64,000 nt of DNA from Vibrio sp. FE10 (GTDB lineage: Bacteria; Pseudomonadota; Gammaproteobacteria; Enterobacterales; Vibrionaceae). Under the pieces are notes generated by a model that saw nothing but the letters and a program-made list of their open reading frames with translations, searched no databases and had not been told where the DNA came from. The position numbers and the translations under genes were made by a program. The stretch spans positions 2,728,001 through 2,792,000 of the forward strand of contig NZ_AP028067.1 of the NCBI RefSeq assembly GCF_030297155.1, read 5' to 3'. Of the stretch, positions 20,649-28,707 are shown piece by piece; the stretch's first letter is position 1, and every line of letters begins with the position of its first letter.

Positions 20649-20680
20649 TAAGCCTTTAAGCCTTTAAGCCTTTAAGCTAA
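20649..20680. repeat. 9-bp tandem repeat (TAAGCCTTT)
   Basis: Three and a half copies of TAAGCCTTT follow the phosphatase terminator directly, and a degenerate TAAGTGAG doublet follows them. Intergenic slippage repeat with no evident function. Confidence 0.85.
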
Positions 20681-20720
20681 GTGAGTAAGTGAGTTTTAAA
20701 TTGAAGCAACACCAAATAGC

Positions 20721-20750
20721 AAAACAGCCGCTCAAGAGCGGCTGTTTTTA
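20721..20750. terminator. Bidirectional terminator between phosphatase and ycgN genes
   Basis: A 13-bp perfect stem AAAACAGCCGCTC with a 2-base centre has A- and T-tracts on both sides, so it can end transcription from either strand. It lies seven bases beyond the ycgN stop. Confidence 0.9.
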
Positions 20751-20756
20751 GAATAC

Positions 20757-21194
20757 TTAGCGATTTGGGTGGTTCAAGATGTGGTCTTCCCAATCGACAA
20801 CATCGATTTCGTATACCACTTTGTTACGAACACTTTCACCTGCAGCATGCATCTCTGATTTAGAACCTGTAATCAGTGGATGCCATTCAGGAATCGGCTT
20901 AGATTCTGATAGAAGACGGTAAGCACAAGTATCTGGCAGCCAATGGAATTCATGAATCTTGTCACGAGTCAGCTTCAAACACTCTTCACCTGAAGTGAAA
21001 CGGTTCGGGTAGTCTTTGCAAGAACATGTTTTGTCGTTTAACCAGCTACACGCCACGTTGGTGTAGTACACTTCATCGCTATCTTCATCCATTAATTTAT
21101 GTAGGCAGCACTTACCGCAACCGTCACAAAGTGATTCCCACTCATTCTCGGTCATTTGCTCTAGTGTCTTTTCTTGCCAAAATGGATTCGTCAT
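20757..21194 (-). CDS. ycgN: YcgN family (UPF0260) cysteine-cluster protein
   Basis: A soluble 145-residue protein with the cysteine cluster of the YkgJ/YcgN superfamily: [32 protein letters not shown] and EECLKL, likely binding zinc or an Fe-S centre. The ending [22 protein letters not shown] is characteristic of YcgN. Biochemical role is unknown. It is divergent from a second, smaller cysteine-cluster gene of the same superfamily. In enterobacteria ycgN lies near ycgL and minCDE; here it is about 38 kb from them. Confidence 0.88.
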   Translation of the reverse strand: MTNPFWQEKTLEQMTENEWESLCDGCGKCCLHKLMDEDSDEVYYTNVACSWLNDKTCSCKDYPNRFTSGEECLKLTRDKIHEFHWLPDTCAYRLLSESKPIPEWHPLITGSKSEMHAAGESVRNKVVYEIDVVDWEDHILNHPNR

Positions 21195-21353
21195 AGGATT
21201 ACTTCTTACTCTTTTACTGGGGTGCGTGTTATACCGTTAGCCCATAAAAAGTTCAAGGATAAAAATTGTTCATTATGTGATCCAATCAATAGCTGTCACT
21301 CCCATTATTTTTTGCTACTATCGCGCACCCTGTTATTTAGTGAGTTTAATTTG

Positions 21354-21602
21354 ATGGAATGTCGTTTAGGTTGTGGAGCATGCTGTATCGCTCCGAGTAT
21401 TACATCTGCTATTCCTGGAATGCCTAATGGCAAGCCTGCTGGCGTACGCTGCATCCAATTAAATGAGCAAGACCTGTGTAAATTATTCGGCCAACCTTCA
21501 CGCCCTAAGGTGTGCCATCAGTTCAAAGCCTGCCCTATTATTTGTGGAAAGACGGACCAAGAAGCACTCGATAACCTTATCGAACTAGAAGCTATTACCT
21601 AA
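21354..21602 (+). CDS. YkgJ family cysteine-cluster protein
   Basis: A compact 82-residue protein beginning MECRLGCGACCIAPSI, with six or more further cysteines in VRCIQLNEQDLCKLF and VCHQFKACPIICG; this is the YkgJ-type CxxxCxxCC cluster proposed to bind metal. The start is fixed by the family, which begins directly at this motif; the longer frame to 21174 runs over the ycgN start and promoter. Function is unknown. It lies 87 bases upstream of aqpZ on the same strand but no operon is implied. Confidence 0.82.
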   Translation: MECRLGCGACCIAPSITSAIPGMPNGKPAGVRCIQLNEQDLCKLFGQPSRPKVCHQFKACPIICGKTDQEALDNLIELEAIT

Positions 21603-21689
21603 GATTTCTTTTCTAAATGCCCAAGATTTCACAACTTTGATAAATCTAAACTATCTTATTGATACTGGTACAGATTAATAAGGATAGTT

Positions 21690-22379
21690 ATGAATAAGTA
21701 TATCGCAGAAATGTTCGGTACGTTTTGGTTGGTATTAGGTGGTTGTGGTAGTGCCGTCTTAGCCGCCGCTTTCCCCGATGTGGGAATTGGTCTACTCGGA
21801 GTTTCCCTCGCCTTTGGTTTAACCGTACTCACCATGGCCTTTGCTATTGGCCACATATCCGGTTGTCACCTCAACCCCGCGGTTACTATTGGCCTCTGGA
21901 CTGGCGGTCGCTTCGATGGCAAAGAGGTCGCACCTTACATTATCGCTCAAGTGATTGGCGGTATTATTGCGGGTGGCGTATTACTTGTTATCGCCTCTGG
22001 CCAAGCGGGCTTTGATGTTGTCGCGTCTGGCTTTGCCTCGAATGGCTACGGTGAGCACTCGCCTGGTGGCTATTCACTTACCGCAGCACTCGTCTGTGAA
22101 GTTGTCATGACCATGGTGTTCCTATTCGTGATCATGGGCGCTACCGACTCTAAAGCACCGGCTGGATTCGCACCTATCGCAATCGGTCTATGTTTAACCC
22201 TAATTCACCTTATCAGTATTCCTGTAACTAATACCTCGGTGAACCCCGCTCGAAGTACTGGCGTAGCTGTGTTTGTCGGTGATTGGGCTGTTTCGCAACT
22301 ATGGTTATTCTGGGTTGCACCGATTATTGGAGCCGTGATTGGAGCCGTGATATACAAAGCAGTACGTGGGAAAGATTAA
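21690..22379 (+). CDS. aqpZ: Aquaporin Z
   Basis: Tetrameric inner-membrane water channel. Six membrane helices and two half-helices are apparent; both NPA boxes are intact ([12 protein letters not shown] and [12 protein letters not shown]). The selectivity-filter histidine lies in [13 protein letters not shown] and the arginine follows the second NPA, the water-specific arrangement rather than the glycerol one. Length is 229 residues against 231 in E. coli. An AAGGA ribosome site precedes the ATG and a terminator shared with recR follows. Confidence 0.95.
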   Translation: MNKYIAEMFGTFWLVLGGCGSAVLAAAFPDVGIGLLGVSLAFGLTVLTMAFAIGHISGCHLNPAVTIGLWTGGRFDGKEVAPYIIAQVIGGIIAGGVLLVIASGQAGFDVVASGFASNGYGEHSPGGYSLTAALVCEVVMTMVFLFVIMGATDSKAPAGFAPIAIGLCLTLIHLISIPVTNTSVNPARSTGVAVFVGDWAVSQLWLFWVAPIIGAVIGAVIYKAVRGKD

Positions 22380-22410
22380 GCATTAAATAGATAAGATTTT
22401 AGAAAAAATA

Positions 22411-22438
22411 AAAAGCCGCTCAAATGAGCGGCTTTTTT
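22411..22438. terminator. Bidirectional terminator between aqpZ and recR
   Basis: An 11-bp stem AAAAGCCGCTC with an AAAT loop and A/T tracts on both sides; its right T-tract overlaps the recR stop codon. Confidence 0.9.
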
Positions 22439-23036
22439 AGATCTTATGACGACCGAGTAAGGAGTGCGAAAGCGTGGTGCCATCCACCAGCTCTAGCTCA
22501 CCACCAACGGGAACACCATGGGCGATACGGCTAGCGTTCACTTCATGGGCATTACATAGCTCAGCAATGTAATGCGCTGTTGCTTCCCCTTCAACTGTCG
22601 GGTTGGTCGCTAGAATTACTTCAGTGATATCACCACGACGTAAACGGTAATCCAAGACATCGAGACCGATATCACTTGGACCGATACCATCAAGTGGTGA
22701 AAGATGCCCCATAAGCACAAAGTAACGACCTGAATATTGGCCAGTTGCTTCAATGGCTGCAATGTCTGCAGGGCTTTCAACTACACAGATTTGACCGTTA
22801 TCCTGACGTTTAGGATTGGTACAAATGTGGCAAGTATCTTCTTCAGTAAAAGTACGGCACTCATTACAATGACCAATTTCAGTCATTGCTTGGCTAAGAG
22901 CTTCAGCCAACTGTAGGCCGCCTTTTCTATCGCGCTGTAACAAATGAAAGGCCATACGCTGCGCCGACTTGGGGCCAACCCCAGGTAGACAACGTAAGGC
23001 CTCCATCAAATGCTCCAGCATATGACTGGTACGCAT
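22437..23036 (-). CDS. recR: Recombination mediator RecR
   Basis: RecFOR-pathway protein that helps load RecA at gaps. The N-terminal helix-hairpin-helix is in [20 protein letters not shown], the zinc finger is [16 protein letters not shown], and the Toprim domain spans about residues 80-175 ([25 protein letters not shown]). Length is 199 residues against 201 in E. coli. It is the last gene of the dnaX-ybaB-recR cluster. Confidence 0.96.
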   Translation of the reverse strand: MRTSHMLEHLMEALRCLPGVGPKSAQRMAFHLLQRDRKGGLQLAEALSQAMTEIGHCNECRTFTEEDTCHICTNPKRQDNGQICVVESPADIAAIEATGQYSGRYFVLMGHLSPLDGIGPSDIGLDVLDYRLRRGDITEVILATNPTVEGEATAHYIAELCNAHEVNASRIAHGVPVGGELELVDGTTLSHSLLGRHKI

Positions 23037-23117
23037 ATTTAACCGTTCTAACTTTTAAAGTAACGGCCTATTCAAAATAGGCCGTTGATCGAGACAAGTC
23101 TCTTATAAATAAGTCGC

Positions 23118-23447
23118 TTAGAAAGGCATTTTCATACCTGGTGGAAGTTGCATCCCACCAGTTACGCCAGCCATTTTCTCTTTTTGTGTCTCTTCAACAC
23201 GACGAGCTGCATCGTTGAAAGCGGCTGCGATAAGATCTTCAAGCATCTCTTTATCGTCTTCCATTAGGCTTTCATCGATATCAACGCGACGAACACTGTG
23301 ACTACCAGTAATCGTAACTTTTACAAGGCCAGCACCTGACTCACCTGTAACTTCCATATTTGCGATTTCTTCTTGAAGCTTTTGCATGCGCTCTTGCATT
23401 TGCTGGGCTTGCTTCATCATGTTGCCCATACCGCCTTTACCAAACAT
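23118..23447 (-). CDS. ybaB: Nucleoid-associated protein YbaB/EbfC
   Basis: A 109-residue dimeric DNA-binding protein of the YbaB/EbfC family. It begins with a Gly/Met/Gln-rich segment ([18 protein letters not shown]), followed by the family's [23 protein letters not shown] strands and a C-terminal helix; the proline-rich end PPGMKMPF is typical. Conserved between dnaX and recR in gamma-proteobacteria. An AGAGAG ribosome site precedes the ATG. The 184-base dnaX-ybaB gap holds two weak 6-bp hairpins and no ORF. Confidence 0.94.
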   Translation of the reverse strand: MFGKGGMGNMMKQAQQMQERMQKLQEEIANMEVTGESGAGLVKVTITGSHSVRRVDIDESLMEDDKEMLEDLIAAAFNDAARRVEETQKEKMAGVTGGMQLPPGMKMPF

Positions 23448-23631
23448 GTTATTACTCTCTGGTCTAATTGGTTTATTAAAATCATTTAAGCTACTAAGGG
23501 CTTAAATGGGGGTTAAAGCTCTGTGATTCAACCCCACGAGTTCAGTTCTCTGATTTGCTTTCCAAGGATGATATGCCCATCACTAAATGAAAGATGTACC
23601 TATCCTGATAGAACGTTGCATTGGAGAAACG

Positions 23632-25917
23632 TTATATTGGACGAACGCTATCTCTATCAAGCTCGGCAGCAAAACGTCTTTCGATAAACTGTACGTTGGC
23701 ATCATTCTCCAAACTGGAAAACGCGTCTTTCAACTTGCTTTGATACAGCCTTTCTCTTAATTCTAGTGGCGTTTCTCCACCATCGCCGATTTCCACGCTC
23801 AAATGACACTCTTCTCCCAGTACAGCATTGAGCGACTGTAATAGCTCGCTTTGTGCACGGTCGGTATTCAAGTGGGCTTGGCTTGCTCTCAGCGTTAAGG
23901 CAATCGAAGTGCCATTTTTATCGAACACTGAGTTCAACGCTAACTGTTCCACAAGCTTCGCGGTCTCTAGCTTTTGAATCATGGCAGACCAGTCATCTTG
24001 AGCAATAGATTCTTTGAGCAATTTCTCGACCATTTCTGGTGTCTTAATATGCTCAAGCGCGCGCTTGATCTGAGTAGGTGTAAGCTCTTTGCTGACTTCT
24101 TTTACTACAGGTTTAGACGGTTTCCAACGATAAGGTTCATTATCATTGGTAACATTTTCTGTCGAAGAGGTCTTTAAAGAAGCTGGCGACACCCGCTCAG
24201 AACCACCGTGTTGCTGAGCAACTCGGTCAAGAACTGAAGTTTTAGCTGGTGTCGCTTTAGCCTTTTTTGGCGTTGAACCTTTGCTTTCTGGAGCTGCACT
24301 GCCTCTGCGTTGAGAACGTAGTTGGTGGCGTAAACCACTTACTGGCGATGAAGAGCGTGCTGGTTGTTCTTGTTGCGTCGGTTCAGCGCTTACCTGTTGA
24401 GGCTGGCTCTGGTTCGTCGCTTGATTCTGCTGTGGTGGCATTTGCTGAGTCGCAGGACTCATCGCTTGCTCCGCACCGTAGCTTGGACGTTCGTCATAAG
24501 CCGGTGGTGCGTCATACTGACTGTGCGGGTAATCCTGTTCTGGATAACCTTGGTTGCCTGAATGATCAGCGTAACCTTGCGAATCTGAATATTGTGCCGG
24601 GTTCTGTTGTTGATGTTGTTGCTGCTGCACAGGCTGCTGAACAGGAGCTTGTTGAGGCGCTTGTTGCTGCACTTGAGGCTGTGAAACCGCAGGAGCCTGA
24701 ACTGGCTGTCTCGGAGCGGCCATTGACGCAGGTTGACTCACACGCTGAGCAACGCTTTGCGCTGGAGCCTGTCCTTGAGCTGCTGGTGCAGGGCTAGTCG
24801 ACTCAGTCGAGATAGCCGTTGCACTAATTTGCTCTGCAGGTCTGAATGCCAACATGCGCAGAACCACCATCTCAATGCCAACACGAGCGGTTGGTGATAA
24901 TGGTAGGTCTTGACGCCCTTTCAACACAATCTGATAGTACAGCTGGATATCTTGTGGACTCAGCGCTTTGCTAAGCAACTCTAGACGTTCAGCATCAGGC
25001 TGCGCTTTATCTAAAGTTGATGGCAGCGCTTGGTACATGGCCAGACGATGCAATTGGGTCGCAAGTTGACTCAATAACCCATCCCATTCCACGCCATTCT
25101 CGGCAAGACCTTGGATGCAAGCCATCGCCACTTGAGGCTGCTTACTGCTGATAGCTTCAAGTAGATGAATCGCTTGGTCAGTGTCCAGCGTACCGAGCAT
25201 ATGAGCAACAGTGTCCGTTTCGATATTACCGTTACCCAACGCAATAGCTTGGTCCGTGAGACTCAGCGCATCACGCATACTGCCGTCAGCAGCATGGGCA
25301 ATCATACCAAGTGCACGAGACTCAGAGGTCACACTTTCTTGTTCAAGAATATGATCGAGCTGCTCGTGGATATTATCGACGCTAATCGGCTTGAGATGAA
25401 ACTGGAGACAACGCGAAAGAATCGTAACCGGAAGCTTTTGTGGATCCGTCGTTGCGAGCAAGAACTTCACATACTCAGGCGGCTCTTCTAAGGTTTTTAG
25501 AAGCGCGTTGAAACTGTGTCTAGACAGCATGTGTACTTCATCGATCAGGTAAACCTTGAAGCGACCACGTGCAGGCTTGTACTGGACGTTGTCCAAAAGC
25601 TCGCGGGTGTCCTCTACCTTAGTTCGAGATGCAGCATCGATTTCAAGAAGATCAACAAAACGACCTTCATCGATCTCTTTACAGGTTGCACACTCACCAC
25701 AAGGTGTTGAGGTAATGCCTGTTTCACAGTTTAGACCCTTAGCAAATAAGCGGCCGATGGTCGTTTTACCGACACCTCGAGTTCCGCTGAACAGGTAAGC
25801 ATGGTGCAACCTGTTCTGGCTAAGTGCATTCTCTAATGCTGTTAAAACATGGGCTTGACCAACCACTTCTTTGAATTTGGTTGGTCGCCATTTTCGCGCT
25901 AACGCAAGATAGCTCAT
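23632..25917 (-). CDS. dnaX: DNA polymerase III subunits tau and gamma
   Basis: Clamp-loader ATPase and organiser of the replisome. The Walker A motif GTRGVGKTT is at residues 45-53, zinc cysteines are at 64, 73, 76 and 79, and the SRC motif appears in ILSRCLQFHLKP. Domain III ends near residue 370. A 180-residue Gln/Pro/Ala-rich linker follows, longer than in E. coli, then the polymerase- and helicase-binding C-terminal domains IV-V (from about 580). Full length is 761 residues against 643. A slippery A-AAA-AAG in the linker with a stop two codons later in the -1 frame predicts a truncated gamma form of about 553 residues. Confidence 0.96.
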   Translation of the reverse strand: MSYLALARKWRPTKFKEVVGQAHVLTALENALSQNRLHHAYLFSGTRGVGKTTIGRLFAKGLNCETGITSTPCGECATCKEIDEGRFVDLLEIDAASRTKVEDTRELLDNVQYKPARGRFKVYLIDEVHMLSRHSFNALLKTLEEPPEYVKFLLATTDPQKLPVTILSRCLQFHLKPISVDNIHEQLDHILEQESVTSESRALGMIAHAADGSMRDALSLTDQAIALGNGNIETDTVAHMLGTLDTDQAIHLLEAISSKQPQVAMACIQGLAENGVEWDGLLSQLATQLHRLAMYQALPSTLDKAQPDAERLELLSKALSPQDIQLYYQIVLKGRQDLPLSPTARVGIEMVVLRMLAFRPAEQISATAISTESTSPAPAAQGQAPAQSVAQRVSQPASMAAPRQPVQAPAVSQPQVQQQAPQQAPVQQPVQQQQHQQQNPAQYSDSQGYADHSGNQGYPEQDYPHSQYDAPPAYDERPSYGAEQAMSPATQQMPPQQNQATNQSQPQQVSAEPTQQEQPARSSSPVSGLRHQLRSQRRGSAAPESKGSTPKKAKATPAKTSVLDRVAQQHGGSERVSPASLKTSSTENVTNDNEPYRWKPSKPVVKEVSKELTPTQIKRALEHIKTPEMVEKLLKESIAQDDWSAMIQKLETAKLVEQLALNSVFDKNGTSIALTLRASQAHLNTDRAQSELLQSLNAVLGEECHLSVEIGDGGETPLELRERLYQSKLKDAFSSLENDANVQFIERRFAAELDRDSVRPI
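24257..24282 (-). other. dnaX: Programmed -1 ribosomal frameshift site in dnaX
   Basis: On the coding strand, CCA-AAA-AAG (heptamer A-AAA-AAG, 24268-24262) encodes Pro550-Lys551-Lys552. Slipping back one base reads GGC then TAA (stop at 24259-24257). An AAAGG Shine-Dalgarno-like element (24282-24278) lies nine bases upstream of the heptamer, the stimulatory geometry known from E. coli dnaX. Downstream, GCGACACC and GGTGTCGC (24255-24248 and 24193-24186) could pair at long range, and a compact ACCG-GTTGC hairpin lies about 34 bases past the heptamer; no close hairpin as in E. coli is obvious. Confidence 0.8.
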
Positions 25918-25934
25918 GAATAATTCCGAAAGGA

Positions 25935-26480
25935 TTAGTGACCGTCGAATTCGCAGATGCTAAACACTTCAAGATCTAAACCTTGTAAGCGTTTTTCACC
26001 ACCGATTTCTGGAAGGTTAATAACGAATGCAGCGTGCTCTACCACACCGCCAAGTTGACGGATCAACTTAGTTGTTGCTTCAATCGTACCGCCAGTTGCT
26101 AGCAAGTCATCAACCATAAGTACTTTGTCGCCTTCAACAATAGCATCCGTATGGATTTCTAACGTATCCGTACCGTACTCAAGCTCATAAGATTGCGCCA
26201 CGACTTCACGAGGCAGCTTGCCTGGCTTACGAACAGGAACAAAGCCAACACCTAGCTCTAGAGCTAAAGGCGCACCAAACAAGAAACCGCGTGCTTCAGT
26301 ACCCACGATCTTAGTAAAGCCCATGTCCTTATAAGTTTCCGCTAACAGTTCAATAGTCGCTTTGTACGCGGCTGGATCTTCCATCAAGCTTGTCACGTCA
26401 CGGAATAAAATACCCGCTTTTGGGTAATCAGGAATGGTTTTGATGCTTGCTTTGATCAGAGCGATTTTTTCTGTGTTCAT
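25935..26480 (-). CDS. apt: Adenine phosphoribosyltransferase
   Basis: Salvages adenine to AMP using PRPP. The PRPP-binding motif [16 protein letters not shown] and the [18 protein letters not shown] segment are intact. Length is 181 residues against 183 in E. coli. The start is the ATG giving [13 protein letters not shown], as in other vibrios; the frame continues four codons to a GTG at 26492, which cannot be excluded. It lies immediately upstream of dnaX (17-base gap), the conserved apt-dnaX-ybaB-recR order. Confidence 0.95.
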   Translation of the reverse strand: MNTEKIALIKASIKTIPDYPKAGILFRDVTSLMEDPAAYKATIELLAETYKDMGFTKIVGTEARGFLFGAPLALELGVGFVPVRKPGKLPREVVAQSYELEYGTDTLEIHTDAIVEGDKVLMVDDLLATGGTIEATTKLIRQLGGVVEHAAFVINLPEIGGEKRLQGLDLEVFSICEFDGH

Positions 26481-26604
26481 AATCTTATGCACTTCATTAG
26501 GCCGCTTTCCAAACTCTCACTAACGAGTCAAACACGTTAATGCACTGGATTAAGGAAAGGTACGATTGGTATTCATTGCAACGAGAGTCATAACTCTGAT
26601 TGCT

Positions 26605-26635
26605 GAAATAATAAACGCCCGCTATTGAAGCAGGC
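26605..26635 (-). terminator. Terminator of the ybaN transcript
   Basis: On the minus strand, GCCTGCT and AGCGGGC pair (one G-T wobble) around a TCAAT loop and are followed by GTTTATTATTT. It lies just after the ybaN stop. Confidence 0.65.
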
Positions 26636-26643
26636 ACACTGGC

Positions 26644-27042
26644 TTAATGGTAGTGATTTTCTTTGCTGTCAGCAACCAACTCATGGGTTGGAAGTCGCAT
26701 AAACCATGTGAGAAGAATAACAAGTACACAAATTAGGAAGGCCTTGACCCAAATGATCGGGGCAAAGTAGATCGATAACGCAAAACTCAACAAGATAAAG
26801 AATACGCCACGCGTTTTAACTTGTTTGGTCACAGCACCGTGTTGATACCAATTGTTCAATAACGGACCGAGCGTTTTATGCTCATGCATCCATTTGTGAA
26901 CTCTAGGGTTGCTTCGCATGAAGCATGCGCTAGCAAGAAGAAGGAAAGGTGTTGTGGGCAGAACAGGTAAAACAATACCTAAAACCGCGAGGAATATACA
27001 AAGGCCACCAGCAATATTCAGGCTTATAACTCGAACGCTAAT
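26644..27042 (-). CDS. ybaN: YbaN family (DUF454) inner-membrane protein with apparent ATT start
   Basis: A 132-residue DUF454 membrane protein of unknown function. Codons upstream of the first Met (26919) encode the conserved family N-terminus: a helix, then GIVLPVLPTTPFLLLASACF. Between the upstream in-frame TAG (27058-27060) and that Met there is no ATG, GTG or TTG. A perfect AAGGAGG (27054-27048) sits five bases before an in-frame ATT (27042-27040), which gives a protein close to the 125 residues of E. coli YbaN. A second hydrophobic stretch (FFILLSFALSIYF and FLICVLVILLTWF) forms the C-terminal half. Gene callers limited to standard starts would report only 91 residues. Confidence 0.82.
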   Translation of the reverse strand: MSVRVISLNIAGGLCIFLAVLGIVLPVLPTTPFLLLASACFMRSNPRVHKWMHEHKTLGPLLNNWYQHGAVTKQVKTRGVFFILLSFALSIYFAPIIWVKAFLICVLVILLTWFMRLPTHELVADSKENHYH

Positions 27043-27089
27043 TGTGGCCTCCTTGAGCTAGCTATCATAGGTTGACTAAAATAACTTAA

Positions 27090-27227
27090 CTAGAATGTTG
27101 CGTAACCATTGAATACACGAATCAACGTTAGTGTTGCTGGTAGCAATGGAATCATTAAAAATGCGGCTAAAAATCCGAGAAAATAGAATACATTAAACGG
27201 GTCTTTAAAGTCTTTGTTATCTGCCAT
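27090..27227 (-). CDS. Small membrane protein, 45 residues
   Basis: An ATG-initiated 45-residue ORF just upstream of ybaN (47-base gap, same strand). It starts MADNKDFKDPFNVFYFLGF and has one strong membrane helix (about residues 12-37: FYFLGFLAAFLMIPLLPATLTLI) flanked by charged and aromatic ends, as in genuine small membrane proteins. An AAGAAGC ribosome-site candidate lies a few bases before the ATG. I do not recognise a family. It may be cotranscribed with ybaN. Confidence 0.6.
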   Translation of the reverse strand: MADNKDFKDPFNVFYFLGFLAAFLMIPLLPATLTLIRVFNGYATF

Positions 27228-27375
27228 GATTGCTTCTTATTTTTGTTAGTAAAGGTAAGTATCTGGCGAACCAAACCCGCTTTGCTAAATCGATATTTAA
27301 CAAAAAAGGCATAGCCACACCATTTGCGCAACTATACCTTAATCAATTATTCACAAAAACCGAGGAAAAATAGGG

Positions 27376-28479
27376 TTAATCGGTTGACCCTTGATGGATA
27401 TCTAAGCTGAAGCTCGCCGAACCCAGTAGGCTCAATGTCAACTGACATCCCTGCTGAATGGGCAGGTCTCGAGTAATGAAGTTCTTCTTACAGTTTTCTC
27501 CCAAACGCTCCCCTGCAGCAATATGTTGATTCAATTCACCATTTGACCATTGCCCATCTAAACCCGCAGGTAAAATAGAAATGGTTCCCTCAGCAAGATC
27601 GGCGACACCGAACAAAGCGTTAACTGGTGTTGAACACTTAGAGCATTGGATTCCTTTTTCTAGAATTTCAGCAATATCTTTGAGATCAGCATTAAAATCT
27701 TTGCGGTTTCTCAAGTAGTCATGGAACAGAGCTCTCACCAACAATGTGGTTGCAGAGCCTCCATTATCAGCAGACGACGAATCAACGAGGTAAAAAGCAA
27801 ATTGCCCGTTCATCATCCACGCGTAGTCAAAAACAAGCGGCATCATTTCTGTCGACTGCAACAATCTATAGCTACAGCGCCACGAACCTTGCTTGGTGTC
27901 TTTTTCAGGTAACAACGCATGCAGCAAGTCTTTTGCAGCACTTGGGTTATCTTGTAAGTAATTTAGGTGCCAATGCAGCTCTTGGTCTTCAGGGATCTCT
28001 CCCCCATCATCGACACAAAACCATTGGCTCGAGAAATCTCGTTGATCTGAAATATTGTCGAACGAATCTTTTAATGTATTCGCTATCGCACTTCCTAAGT
28101 GGCCATGATCTTCCAAAGGCTTTGCTAGAAAGTCTTTGATACCAAAACGCAGTGCTTTTGCGACATCTGACATGTCATCGGTCCCTGATACAACGATCAT
28201 AGGCAATGACGGGTACTCCAAGCTGAGCTCTTCTACTAGCTCGATGCCGTCCAAAATCGGCATTGATAAGTCACACACAATTAAATCTGGCGCTGAGTCT
28301 CTAAGTTTTTGCAGAGCGTCCAGTCCATTTTCAGCCTCAACCACTTTATAACCAATCTTATCTAAGTAAGCGCTGGTTATACGGCGAAAAATAGGATCAT
28401 CATCAACCAACATAACGCATTTCTGGTTGGGAACTTCCTGAGCCGAGGTCATTACTGGCTGACTGTGAGTTTTGTACAT
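27376..28479 (-). CDS. RssB-like response regulator
   Basis: An N-terminal receiver domain (VMLVDDDPIFRRI; phosphoacceptor Asp70 in LIVCDLSMPILDG; Ser/Thr in VVSGTDD; Lys120 in FLAKP) is followed by a PP2C-like domain. The order of motifs, including ALRFG-x-KDFLAKP, the DNPSAAKDLL helix and LVRALFHDYL, parallels E. coli RssB, the adaptor that delivers RpoS to ClpXP. The PP2C metal motif DxSGHG is degenerate here (VDSSSADNGGSAT), suggesting a protein-binding rather than phosphatase domain. Length is 367 residues against 337, with two additional Cys in CSKCSTP. The start has a GAGG ribosome site. The RpoS role is inferred. Confidence 0.75.
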   Translation of the reverse strand: MYKTHSQPVMTSAQEVPNQKCVMLVDDDPIFRRITSAYLDKIGYKVVEAENGLDALQKLRDSAPDLIVCDLSMPILDGIELVEELSLEYPSLPMIVVSGTDDMSDVAKALRFGIKDFLAKPLEDHGHLGSAIANTLKDSFDNISDQRDFSSQWFCVDDGGEIPEDQELHWHLNYLQDNPSAAKDLLHALLPEKDTKQGSWRCSYRLLQSTEMMPLVFDYAWMMNGQFAFYLVDSSSADNGGSATTLLVRALFHDYLRNRKDFNADLKDIAEILEKGIQCSKCSTPVNALFGVADLAEGTISILPAGLDGQWSNGELNQHIAAGERLGENCKKNFITRDLPIQQGCQLTLSLLGSASFSLDIHQGSTD

Positions 28480-28707
28480 AATCTATAACCTCACAAAACT
28501 AAGTCGAATTATTATTGTTATCCGTTCTAAGAACTAATATAAAACTTAGTAATAAAATGCTAAATACACAAATGTGCACTCTTTACTGGTAATTCGTGAC
28601 GAGGGTTGGAATACTTGTAAATAGTGCAACGAGTTGACGTAACGCAAACATTGATCTCACTGTTACGTATAAATTAGATGAGATTGTAAACAAATGTGTC
28701 TGGATTT

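Noticed and set aside
23448..23631. Possible small ORF or regulatory RNA between dnaX and ybaB
   Set aside because: Only a 12-codon ORF and two weak 6-bp hairpins; no promoter or terminator of note.
24267..24797. 176-residue ORF antisense to dnaX
   Set aside because: Its Leu/Val/Glu-rich sequence is the complement of the repetitive Gln/Pro linker; no start signal or family resemblance.
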